A stretch of 64,000 nucleotides of DNA from Neobacillus niacini (GTDB lineage: Bacteria; Bacillota; Bacilli; Bacillales; Cytobacillaceae): contig NZ_JAUSZN010000001.1 in the NCBI RefSeq assembly GCF_030817595.1, forward strand, positions 690,001 to 754,000, written 5' to 3'. The number at the start of each line of letters is the position of its first letter. Positions within the stretch are counted from its first letter, which is position 1. A program made the position numbers and the translations under genes. This document shows positions 33,990-41,499 of the stretch, one piece after another. The notes beneath the pieces are model-generated. The model had not been told where the DNA came from, did no database searches, and was given only the letters and a program-made list of their open reading frames with translations.

Positions 33990-34133
33990 AGCAACTATAC
34001 AATTAGGACCTTTCTTTTAAAAAAGGAGAGCTTCTGTTTTTATGTTAATATCGGCGCATTATTGCTACATCGAGTGATCTTTTGCCATACAGTACAACGA
34101 TACTGCGATTTAAACTAAATCAATTTTTATAAC

Positions 34134-34235
34134 TTTGTGAAAGAATGTACTTAAAGTAAAGGGTGCATTACTTAAAGATCACGCTGCCAATCTAGGCGGA
34201 CTTTTTTACTGAACTAACGAGCAGGATAGTTTAGG
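34134..34235 (+). repeat. Dispersed palindromic element, copy 16
   Basis: Left flank TTTGTGAAAGAATGTACTTA, AAGTAAAGGGTGC, hairpin CGCTGCCAATCTAGGCGG with T run, right half CTGAACTAACGAGCAGG then ATAGTTTAG. First copy after the element-free stretch 27.6-34.1 kb. Confidence 0.78.
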
Positions 34236-34257
34236 GGGAATTTGGAAATTAGTAAAA

Positions 34258-34295
34258 CCCTCGGGTGGAAAAGGACTGTAAGAATGAACCGAGGG
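34258..34295 (-). terminator. Terminator of the exosporium-type gene
   Basis: On the minus strand CCCTCGG...CCGAGGG followed by TTTTA; loop about 24 nt. Confidence 0.55.
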
Positions 34296-34302
34296 AATCG
34301 AA

Positions 34303-35954
34303 TTAAACAGGGGCAATTTTTGAGGCAATTCTATCTAAAGCTTCTTGGACTGTTGTTGGAGGAGGACCTAATGACCAATCTGCAGGATTCGATGGTGTAT
34401 ATGCTAACCCAAAAGCATCATCTACTCTTACTAGAGATGTTCCAGTCCCAACTAAGGTTACACGAGATCTTATAGGTATTGAATCAACTGTCGCTCTGAC
34501 TCTTGTTGCTACATCATTAACACCATTTACAATTAATCTACCTGAATTAGGGAAGGGATTAAAAATATTCTCGGTAATAGCAAAACTGTCAAATTTAAAG
34601 GATCAATAGGGATATGACCAGATTGGACATTAATGATAACATTTCCATTTATTCCTCCACCTATTAGATTCACTTGAGTATCTGTAGCAGCCTGTGAATT
34701 AATTGTAATATTCCCACTTGAGACAAATGAAGCAAACATCACCATGTTAATTCCATTTTGAGTGTAACCACCAGATAACATCGAATCACGGATATTGACC
34801 TGATTAACAGAAGTGGTTAAAGCAGTAAAGGTTGGAGTAGGGGTCATATTAACACTAACAAAGAACAGTTTGCCACTAAAACTACTAGCTGTTACAAAGT
34901 TAAAATCAAGAGGAGCACTTAATAATGTCAAATCGACAAATCCAGAACGATTATCGTTTTGAAAACCTGATTCAAACCATGATGGATCATTAATATCGAA
35001 AGGAATAGATAATCTGGTTAATAAGGTACTTGTTCCAACCAATTGGACGTTTGCCTTCAAATGGATTAATGGTTCAGTATAGTTACCAGGTCCAATACTA
35101 ATAGCATACCGTTTTGTTGGAGAAGCATCAGCGATAGATGCCATTGCTGCAGTGACAGTGAAGAATGGGTTACATTCACTACCGTCTGCTGTCGAATCAT
35201 TACCAGCTTTATTTACATAAACAATTTGAGTTGCTATTGGTGGAGGTTCGATACAGCACCCTTCCGCAAAATAGATATCGATAACAAATTGTAAACCAGC
35301 TGGATTATTCACACTGGATGGATTGGAAGAATAAATAGGTTGTTGCAGGTAATTGGTTGCCTCAAATGACACAACGATTTTGAACGTTCTAGAGACAGAT
35401 GGTAAATTATCAGGAGTAGTAAAACTAGTAGAATACATGCGAATGTCCTGAAAATCAAAAGGAGGATTATTGATTGTTAATCCGACTGCCGGATTATTTG
35501 GTTCACCTGCTATCAACAAAAACTCACCTAACCCAGACGGTTGAGGAGCTACTTTTACAAAACTACCTCCAATTTCTTCAAAAAGTTCAATTTTTGCTTC
35601 CATAGCATTGTCAGCAAACGCATCTAAAAAAACACTAAATGATGAAGTTAAACCGGCAGGGACTATAAACTGCTCAGAAGCAATAGCAAAAGCTTCTGTT
35701 TGACCATCTGATGTAGGCTGATTCCAAATATACTCAGGGTTCGGAACAGACCCAAAAGGGGAAAAAGGTTGTGCTGTTGTATCATTATCAAATTTTTGTA
35801 AAGAAGGCCAGGTAGGAGGATTAATACGGCGGGCAACAGCATCTGGATGATCACCTGTATTATTTGCTGCATTCATCGCAGCTTGATCCCTATCAGCACC
35901 AAGAAATACATCCCCTATATTACTTACAAGCCTTTGAAAAGGAGAAATAGCCAT
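34303..35954 (-). pseudogene. Exosporium/spore-surface beta-helix protein, frameshifted near the C-terminus
   Basis: From MAISPFQRLVSN (ATG 35954) the frame runs through a jelly-roll-like domain, a GCCIEPPPIATQIVYVNKAG hinge and a right-handed beta-helix-like part, to an early stop at 34533. Shifting frame in the ATATTTTTAATCCC run near 34560 continues FNPFPNSGRLIVNGVNDVAT to TPSNPADWSLGPPPTTVQEA and LDRIASKIAPV, a tail typical of Bacillus spore-surface proteins. The intact protein would be about 550 residues. A SigK-like promoter lies upstream. Confidence 0.7.
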
Positions 35955-35987
35955 AGTATATATCATCTCTTTTCTAATGATGTCTTC

Positions 35988-36015
35988 TATTATATGAATG
36001 TGAGTATATTTTCGT
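35988..36015 (-). promoter_or_regulatory. SigK-like promoter
   Basis: On the minus strand AC, 17 bp, CATATAATA, matching AC-N16/17-CATANNNTA, 34 bp before the start of the spore-surface gene. The remaining gap to 36212 shows nothing else. Confidence 0.6.
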
Positions 36016-36211
36016 ATAGACAAGTAATCTAGTTTAAAAAAATTGTTATAACCGTAAATGTTTGTGCAGTCGATAAGATTGCGATTCATTATTGTTTTTC
36101 AGTTAACGTTAACTTCACAGCTAGAACCTTATTTGCTTCAAATCTAGTAGTCTTCCAGTCGAAGATCCCTTTTTTAATTACCTATAACATTGCTTATGTT
36201 GACAAGATCCC

Positions 36212-36296
36212 CCTTCTTCAACTAACGGGTAGCATTACTGGAACAACGGTAATGCTTTTTCTTATTAAAATAACTGGCAGGTTAGTTTAACAAGAA
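36212..36296 (+). repeat. Dispersed palindromic element, copy 17
   Basis: CTTCTTCAACTAACGGGTAGC left half, hairpin CATTACTGGAACAACGGTAATG with T run, right half CTTATTAAAATAACTGGCAG then GTTAGTTTAACAAG. Confidence 0.8.
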
Positions 36297-36345
36297 TTGA
36301 CACAAAAGGTCGTCAATGAAGCGATCTTCTTTTGTCAATTTTTTA
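36296..36345 (+). terminator. Intrinsic terminator-like hairpin
   Basis: ATTGACACAAAAG...CTTTTGTCAAT followed by TTTTTT, directly after element copy 17. Confidence 0.6.
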
Positions 36346-36426
36346 GAATAAGGGATTTCTAGTTGGAATATTATGTTAAAATTAAAGAGAGCAGATCAGT
36401 TTTTATGGTATTGATGGTGAGAGTAA

Positions 36427-37416
36427 TTGGGGAAACGAGGTGACCTCTTGAGAGTAATGAAAAAGCTACCAATTTCACATTTGCTGAAGAAGCGTAGATT
36501 TTGGGGTTATGGTGCCGCTATAGCGGTAATGCCTTATCTGTTAATCAAAATCGCCTGGACTTTCGGTCTCTACATGCCGACCGAACAAATGGGTGAACCA
36601 AGTTGGCGCACTGCAAACGCAGTAACAATGGTTCTAGCTGCAGTTGGTATCCTGTTAGCATTGGCCTTTAGCATGACATGGGGTGAGCGACTGCCCGCCT
36701 GGTTGGTTGCCTTGCCCGTCTGGGTAGGTACTGGTTTACTTATACCTATGCTGTTGCTGGCACCTGTGCTTGGTCCTGCTGCTATGATACGCGATCAGCA
36801 GGCAGGAGCTGCCAACGTTTGGGTATATGAGCAGATTTTCGTAATGGTCTCACTGGTTGGAGTCGGCATCTGCCTACCTTTCGCCTTAGCTGGATACGCT
36901 AAAGCGCGTTGGCCAGAGGCATTTGCTGATCCAATTGACATTGAATTACTCCCAGGCAACAGCCAGAAACTGCAAATTACCTTAGCTAGGCTTGTCGCGG
37001 CTGGCTGTATCCTGCTCGGATTTATTAAGCTATTCTGGGCGGTTGGTGGAACTATTGGTATCAACCCAGCTATGTTGGATAAACGCGATTTATGGTGGCA
37101 TCTATTGTCGTTGAGTACCGGTGTGTGGGCCTTCGCGGGGGCGTGGGGTTTATTGGTACTGACCACCCGCCGCAGGTCGAAGAGGTTCTTCCCTCCTATG
37201 GCAGCAGCATGGATCTCTTCGGGAATGCTGTTCTCTTATAACCTCTTTAACCGCTTGTCCGCCACTCGCCCCGATGCACAACCAGCTCTAGAGTACCCGC
37301 TTGTATATGTACTAGCCACCGAGTTAGGTAGCATCTTGGGAGTGATGATGGGAATAATTATCCTGATGGTACTGCACGACCGCCAGAGAGCAATGCTGAG
37401 TTCTAGAATGAATTAA
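36427..37416 (+). CDS. Multi-pass membrane protein, GC-rich, probably transferred
   Basis: A 329-aa protein with eight or so hydrophobic segments (LLIKIAWTFGLY, AVTMVLAAVGILLALAFSMTW, LPVWVGTGLLIPMLLLAPVL and others). No family recognised; it resembles unnamed actinobacterial-type membrane proteins in its Ala/Gly/Arg/Trp-rich composition. Its codons (CTG, GCC, CGC, GGC) and base composition are clearly richer in GC than every neighbour, pointing to recent horizontal entry. Start uncertain: TTG 36427 with GGTGAG, TTG 36448 with GAGGTGA, or ATG 36457. Single-gene unit between element copies 17 and 18. Confidence 0.65.
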   Translation: MGKRGDLLRVMKKLPISHLLKKRRFWGYGAAIAVMPYLLIKIAWTFGLYMPTEQMGEPSWRTANAVTMVLAAVGILLALAFSMTWGERLPAWLVALPVWVGTGLLIPMLLLAPVLGPAAMIRDQQAGAANVWVYEQIFVMVSLVGVGICLPFALAGYAKARWPEAFADPIDIELLPGNSQKLQITLARLVAAGCILLGFIKLFWAVGGTIGINPAMLDKRDLWWHLLSLSTGVWAFAGAWGLLVLTTRRRSKRFFPPMAAAWISSGMLFSYNLFNRLSATRPDAQPALEYPLVYVLATELGSILGVMMGIIILMVLHDRQRAMLSSRMN

Positions 37417-37465
37417 TGTTCCTAATATTGAATTATATTTATAAAAAGAAAATAAATTAAATGAA

Positions 37466-37489
37466 AAGGCCCCCAATTTGGTGGCCTTA
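37466..37489 (+). terminator. Hairpin after the GC-rich gene
   Basis: AAGGCCCCCAATTTGGTGGCCTT, an imperfect stem-loop whose loop CCAATTTGGTGGC recurs in the centre of element copy 18. Confidence 0.5.
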
Positions 37490-37492
37490 ATA

Positions 37493-37589
37493 CCCTTGTT
37501 CAACTATCGGGTGCAAGAGTTGAAGATCAAGCTGCCAATTTGGTGGCTTTTTTGTTATTGAACTAAAGATGCAGGTTAGTGCAATAACA
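37493..37589 (+). repeat. Dispersed palindromic element, copy 18
   Basis: CTTGTTCAACTATCGGGTGC left half, hairpin GCTGCCAATTTGGTGGC with TTTTTTG, right half TTATTGAACTAAAGATGCAG then GTTAGTGCAATAAC. Confidence 0.82.
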
Positions 37590-37644
37590 ATCCATCCTAT
37601 TTGTTATAATGGAAATAAAATCTTAACTATTATTAGGAGATAAA

Positions 37645-38028
37645 ATGTTTAAGAAAATTAAGGCTTGGGCGAGGAATTTAAAACGGCAGATATTCATTCT
37701 TTACTGTGCTTATAAAGATGAAAGAGTCCCTTGGTATGCTAAATTATTTACTGCTTGTGTTGTAGCTTATGCATTCAGTCCGATTGACCTAATACCTGAT
37801 TTTATACCCATTCTTGGCTACTTAGACGATGTAATTCTCGTTCCATTAGGGATAATGATTGCGTTAAGGATGGTACCAAAGAGTGTAATATCTGACTGTG
37901 AAGTTAAGGCAGAAGAAATGATGAAAAACAGTAAGCCGAAGAATTGGATAGTCGGTTCAATAATAGTATTGATTTGGGGTTTAATTTTAATTTGGGCTAT
38001 TATAAAAATTTATACCTTCTTCAGCTAA
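37645..38028 (+). CDS. YkvA/DUF1232 family membrane protein
   Basis: A 127-aa protein with the DUF1232 core VPWYAKLFTACVVAYAFSPI-DLIPDFIPILGYLDDVILVP (about residues 28-68) and a C-terminal membrane helix. Function unknown. RBS TTAGGAG 7 nt before the ATG. Its last codons and TAA lie inside the left arm of element copy 19 (CTTCTTCAGCTAACGGG), so the element supplies the end of the protein. Confidence 0.87.
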   Translation: MFKKIKAWARNLKRQIFILYCAYKDERVPWYAKLFTACVVAYAFSPIDLIPDFIPILGYLDDVILVPLGIMIALRMVPKSVISDCEVKAEEMMKNSKPKNWIVGSIIVLIWGLILIWAIIKIYTFFS

Positions 38029-38105
38029 CGGGTGCTTATGTTTCACAAACGGTCGCTGCGACGACTTTTTTTCTTGTTCAACTAACGGGCAGTTTAGTTG
38101 AAGAG
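38016..38105 (+). repeat. Dispersed palindromic element, copy 19
   Basis: CTTCTTCAGCTAACGGGTGC left half, hairpin GGTCGCTGCGACGAC with T run, right half CTTGTTCAACTAACGGGCAG then TTTAGTTGAAGAG. Overlaps the stop codon of the preceding gene. Confidence 0.85.
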
Positions 38106-38190
38106 TGAAAAGAAGGAATATTAAACTAAAATGTATAATTATATATTAATACGAATTATTATGCGTTATATTCGAAAGGGAGGAGTAAGA

Positions 38191-38943
38191 ATGACCACAA
38201 AGAAATTGATACAAAAAATAGAGGAATTATCAATGAATGCTTTACCTGCGATACAAATGAATGTTTATGATGGATGGATATTACGATTTGCCGATGGATA
38301 TACAAAAAGAGCAAATTCAATCAATCCTATTTATTTTTCAAATGAAGATTTAAATAACAAAATAGAGAATGCTGAACAAATGTATCGCAAAAGAAATTTA
38401 AAGATTGTTTATAAAATGACGCGACAGGTATCACCTGAAAATTTAGATAGAACACTCGATAAAAAAGGATATTTCCTTGACAGTTTGACAAGTGTTCAAG
38501 GTTTATCGTTGAAAGACCTAGATGTTGAAATAAAACATAATGCCATTGTTTATAACCATTTACAAGACGATTGGTTCACAAATTTTTGTAATTTAAATAA
38601 TGTAGGTGAAAAAGACCAACCAACATTAAAGCAAATGTTAAGAAATATCATCCCTAAGACTTGTTATTTTTTGTTATGTGATGATAACAATGAAATACTT
38701 GCTTGTGGGATGTGTGTTTTAGAACGTGAATACATAGGGTTATTTGATATAGTGACTACCGAAAAGTATAGAAATAGAGGTTATGGAAGTAAACTTATTC
38801 AAAATATTTTAAAATGGGGTAAGGATAATGGAGCAAATTATGCATACCTTCAAGTTATGTTAAATAACGCTCCAGCATTAAAACTTTACTCTAAATTAGG
38901 GTTTAAGGAAATATACAGATATTGGTATAGAATAAAAGAATAA
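38191..38943 (+). CDS. GNAT-family N-acetyltransferase (two GNAT-like halves)
   Basis: A 250-aa protein. The N-terminal half (MNVYDGWILRFADGYTKRAN, SINPIY) and the C-terminal half with the acetyl-CoA motif IGLFDIVTTEKYRNRGYGSK (about residues 181-200) and NAPALKLYSKLGFKEIYRYWY match the widespread Bacillus GNATs with a degenerate first domain. Substrate unknown. ATG 38191 chosen (GGGAGG upstream); an in-frame ATG at 38131 has no SD. Single-gene unit between copies 19 and 20. Confidence 0.87.
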   Translation: MTTKKLIQKIEELSMNALPAIQMNVYDGWILRFADGYTKRANSINPIYFSNEDLNNKIENAEQMYRKRNLKIVYKMTRQVSPENLDRTLDKKGYFLDSLTSVQGLSLKDLDVEIKHNAIVYNHLQDDWFTNFCNLNNVGEKDQPTLKQMLRNIIPKTCYFLLCDDNNEILACGMCVLEREYIGLFDIVTTEKYRNRGYGSKLIQNILKWGKDNGANYAYLQVMLNNAPALKLYSKLGFKEIYRYWYRIKE

Positions 38944-38953
38944 CTCTTTGATA

Positions 38954-39037
38954 TTTCTTCAACTAACGGGGTGCTTTACTTCAATAAGGAGTAAGGCTTT
39001 TTTCTTATTCCACTAAAGGTGCAGTTTAGTTGAACAA
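38954..39037 (+). repeat. Dispersed palindromic element, copy 20
   Basis: TTCTTCAACTAACGGGGTGC left half; inner arms TTCAATAAG / CTTATTCCA changed together relative to the usual GAACAAG / CTTGTTGAA; right half CCACTAAAGGTGCAG then TTTAGTTGAACAAT. Confidence 0.82.
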
Positions 39038-39050
39038 TCGTCATTAGCTT

Positions 39051-39084
39051 TTTTTCAACAATCGGGCAATTTAATGGAATAAGA
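39051..39084 (+). repeat. Extra right-half site after copy 20
   Basis: TTTTTTCAACAATCGGGCAA then TTTAATGGAATAAG, a degenerate right half without a partner. Confidence 0.5.
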
Positions 39085-39218
39085 TTTTCGAACAAAATTG
39101 GTTTATTATGTTATTATTGTTTTGAGATTTTGGAGAAAATTGCTATCTAAAGAAGCAGAACAGAATAAATGGATTTTTTGGGTGATGTAGAGGTAGATTG
39201 GCAAAGGGAGATGCACAA

Positions 39219-39668
39219 ATGAAAAATATTTTTAATCAATTGCATTCAGAGGAAATTTTAAACCGTATTGACAAATTAAGCCCAATTTCAAAACCCCAAT
39301 GGGGTAAAATGGATGTTGCCCAAATGCTAGCACATTGCTCATCCTTTCAAGACATTGCAATGGGACATTCTTTTCCAGCGAGAGGTTGGTTAGGAATATT
39401 AATAGGACACTTTGTGAAACCAATTTTTTATAACGACAAGCCATTAGCCCAAAATATGTCCACAATTCCGACCATTTTGATTGTAGATGAAAAAGAATTT
39501 GAAACAGAGAAGGAAAAACTGAAACAAAAAATTATAACTTTCCAAAATAATGGTCCAGAGAAGTGTACGACTAATCCACATCCTTTTTTCGGTAAACTTA
39601 CTTCCGAGCAATGGGGAAAAGGAATATACAAGCACCTTGACCATCATTTAAAACAGTTTGGAGTTTAG
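39219..39668 (+). CDS. DUF1569 (DinB-like) protein
   Basis: A 149-aa four-helix protein with the DUF1569 layout: MDVAQMLAHCSSFQDIAMG near residue 37, HPFFGKLTSEQWGKGIYKHL-DHHLKQFGV at the end. The His residues (AHC, HPFF, HLDHH) match the metal-site pattern of the DinB/YfiT superfamily. Function unknown. ATG 39219 preferred (GGGAG 8-9 nt upstream) over TTG 39198. Single-gene unit between copies 20 and 21. Confidence 0.82.
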   Translation: MKNIFNQLHSEEILNRIDKLSPISKPQWGKMDVAQMLAHCSSFQDIAMGHSFPARGWLGILIGHFVKPIFYNDKPLAQNMSTIPTILIVDEKEFETEKEKLKQKIITFQNNGPEKCTTNPHPFFGKLTSEQWGKGIYKHLDHHLKQFGV

Positions 39669-39770
39669 TTAGTTTTTAGAAATATAAATAAAAGTTGACC
39701 AAAGAGAAAAGTAACGAAATGCCTTAACGGCTTAGAAATAAATAATTACCTAATTGTTAAAAAGAAAATT

Positions 39771-39863
39771 CTTTCTTCAACTAAAGGGTGCTTGAGTTAA
39801 ACAAAGGTTTGCTACGGCAGCCTTTTTTCTTGCTGTACTTACATGCAGGATAGTTGAAGAAGG
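39771..39863 (+). repeat. Dispersed palindromic element, copy 21
   Basis: Outer arms CTTTCTTCAACTAAAGGGTGC and GCAGGATAGTTGAAGAAGG pair almost completely; centre GGTTTGCTACGGCAGCC plus T run. Confidence 0.83.
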
Positions 39864-39912
39864 ATGACACTAAATTCATAATTTTCTCGTCAGTTTAAAT
39901 GGAGGGGATTTT

Positions 39913-40290
39913 ATGTTAAGAAAAAAAACAGTCTCATTAGTGGTAGCTAGCCTTTTAGTTATCATTGTAGGTTGCTCGAACAATGATAGCAATGATACTA
40001 AAAAGAGCGATGATGAAAAGGTAGCCAACAGTGAAGAAATTACTGGTCCTGGTATTGAGGGGTACGTTAAAAAACAAACATCTAACATGGGCTTTTTACT
40101 TGAAGTGACACAGGCTCACCAAATATTTAATACAGGTACGTTAATAGACGTAGGAGTAGATGAGGAAACAATATTAGACGAATTAGAAGTAGGTCAGAAT
40201 GTAACAGTTTGGTATGGTGGACCTATTCTTGAATCATATCCACCAAAAATCAAAGGGTTAAAGATTGAAATCAAAGATAGCAAGAATTAA
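39913..40290 (+). CDS. DUF3221-type lipoprotein
   Basis: A 125-aa secreted lipoprotein: basic N-terminus, hydrophobic core, lipobox VIIVGC (Cys21), Asn/Asp/Ser linker, then a small beta-rich domain (GIEGYVKKQTSNMGFLLEV, GQNVTVWYGGPILESYPPKI) like the DUF3221/YobA group. Function unknown. RBS GGAGGGG. Single-gene unit between copy 21 and a degenerate copy at 40300. Confidence 0.78.
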   Translation: MLRKKTVSLVVASLLVIIVGCSNNDSNDTKKSDDEKVANSEEITGPGIEGYVKKQTSNMGFLLEVTQAHQIFNTGTLIDVGVDEETILDELEVGQNVTVWYGGPILESYPPKIKGLKIEIKDSKN

Positions 40291-40299
40291 AGTAGAAAG

Positions 40300-40378
40300 C
40301 CCTTGTAAGCTTACGGGTGTTGTTCCAGGAAGGATAAACCGCCTTTTTGTTAATTTATTATTGAGCTAATCCATCTGG
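40300..40378 (+). repeat. Dispersed palindromic element, degenerate copy
   Basis: CCTTGTAAGCTTACGGGTGT left half, AGGATAAACCGCCTTTTTG centre, TTATTGAGCTAATCCATCTGG in place of the right half. A worn copy. Confidence 0.5.
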
Positions 40379-40437
40379 AAAGTAAAGAATTTTCCTTTTT
40401 AGCCAATGAGACAGCATTACTGTATTAAAAAAGGGCA

Positions 40438-40547
40438 GTTTGTGAAGAAATGTACTTAAACTAACGGGTGCTTTAGTTAAACAAGATCAGTGCTGTCATA
40501 ATGGCAGCTCTTTCTTGTTGAACTAACGTGGCAGGTTAATTCAAGAA
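40438..40547 (+). repeat. Dispersed palindromic element, copy 22
   Basis: Left flank TTTGTGAAGAAATGTACTTA, AAACTAACGGGTGC, TTTAGTTAAACAAG, hairpin GTGCTGTCATAATGGCAGC, CTTGTTGAACTAACGTGGCAG, then GTTAATTCAAGAA. The most complete copy. Confidence 0.88.
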
Positions 40548-40587
40548 TATTGCATATTTATTATTATAGAAAAGGAGATGGTATTAC

Positions 40588-41064
40588 ATGTCAATCCTCC
40601 ATTTAATGGTCGGTCTCCCCTGTAGTGGTAAGACTACCCTTGCTCGCAAACTTGAAAAAAAATATTCCGCACTTCGACTTACTCCCGATGAATGGCATAC
40701 GCGATTAGGTCATGATTTCGGGTATAACATGACGGAATCGGACGAAGCAATACACAATGCTAGACATGAAGCAGTGGAATCTCTGATGTGGGATGTTGCA
40801 GCTAGAATTATAGTTCTTGGTGTTGATGTTATTCTAGATTTTGGATTCTGGAGTAGAAGTGAACGGGATGAGTTTCGTTCTCGTGCCAAGGAACTAGGAG
40901 CTGACTTTAAAATCCATTTTAATGATATATCAGAAGAGGAGCTATTTGAACGTTTAAGGACTAGAAATGCTCAGAAACCAGAAGCGACTTTTGTTATTCC
41001 CGAAGCTAAACTTAAAGAGTGGATACAAATCTTCGAGCGACCTTCACCAGAGGAGCTTGAGTAA
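40588..41064 (+). CDS. P-loop ATPase/kinase (AAA_33 type)
   Basis: A 158-aa protein with Walker A GLPCSGKTT (residues 9-17), LTPDEWHTRLGHDF and DVILDFGFWSRSERDEFRSR, the pattern of small predicted kinases related to zeta toxin/chloramphenicol phosphotransferase (AAA_33). These phosphorylate small molecules, sometimes drugs; the substrate here is unknown. RBS AAAGGAG. Last single-gene unit of the array; its stop is 4 bp before copy 23. Confidence 0.82.
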   Translation: MSILHLMVGLPCSGKTTLARKLEKKYSALRLTPDEWHTRLGHDFGYNMTESDEAIHNARHEAVESLMWDVAARIIVLGVDVILDFGFWSRSERDEFRSRAKELGADFKIHFNDISEEELFERLRTRNAQKPEATFVIPEAKLKEWIQIFERPSPEELE

Positions 41065-41068
41065 TACA

Positions 41069-41130
41069 ATACTTGAACTAACGGGTGCTTTAGTTGAAGA
41101 AGACCATCGATGATGGTCTATTTTTTTGTA
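41069..41130 (+). repeat. Dispersed palindromic element, copy 23 (left half plus terminator)
   Basis: TACTTGAACTAACGGGTGC, TTTAGTTGAAGAAG, then a perfect hairpin GACCATC-GAT-GATGGTC with TATTTTTTT. Rightmost copy in the window. Confidence 0.78.
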
Positions 41131-41452
41131 TTTAAATCGCCACTTTTTATTGATGTTTAACGGAGCTATAAAATTATCGTTTTTCTCCTATTATATACAT
41201 GTTCATTTACCATATCCTTGACATTGAATTACACAAAAGTTATCTTTTTTGGCGATGGATTATTCGCAATAAAGGAATTACACATCTTCTGTTTCCAGCT
41301 TCCCTTTTAGTTTTTTTGATTGAGTGTCATTTTAAAGTTCTAAACCATGGCTAATCACACAAATTAACTTATAATTGTTTCAAAAAAGTACTTAAGTGTA
41401 GCTGTATTAGGCAACATTTGGGACTTGACTGAGAAGAGCTAATTGTAAAAAA
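41131..41452. other. Intergenic region at the end of the array
   Basis: About 320 bp of AT-rich DNA with no open frame, repeat element or promoter I can support. It separates the array from core-type genes. Confidence 0.5.
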
Positions 41453-41499
41453 GAAACAGTCCCAAGCACTAAACTAGTACTTGGGACTGTTTCTTTTAT
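41453..41499. terminator. Bidirectional intrinsic terminator
   Basis: AAAGAAACAGTCCCAAG / CTTGGGACTGTTTCTTT, 17-bp stem with T runs on both strands, serving the oxidoreductase operon. Confidence 0.9.

Noticed and set aside
34242..34475. 77-aa plus-strand ORF
   Set aside because: It is antisense to the frameshifted 3' end of the spore-surface gene, whose reading (PADWSLGPPPTTVQEA) is clearly the coding one.
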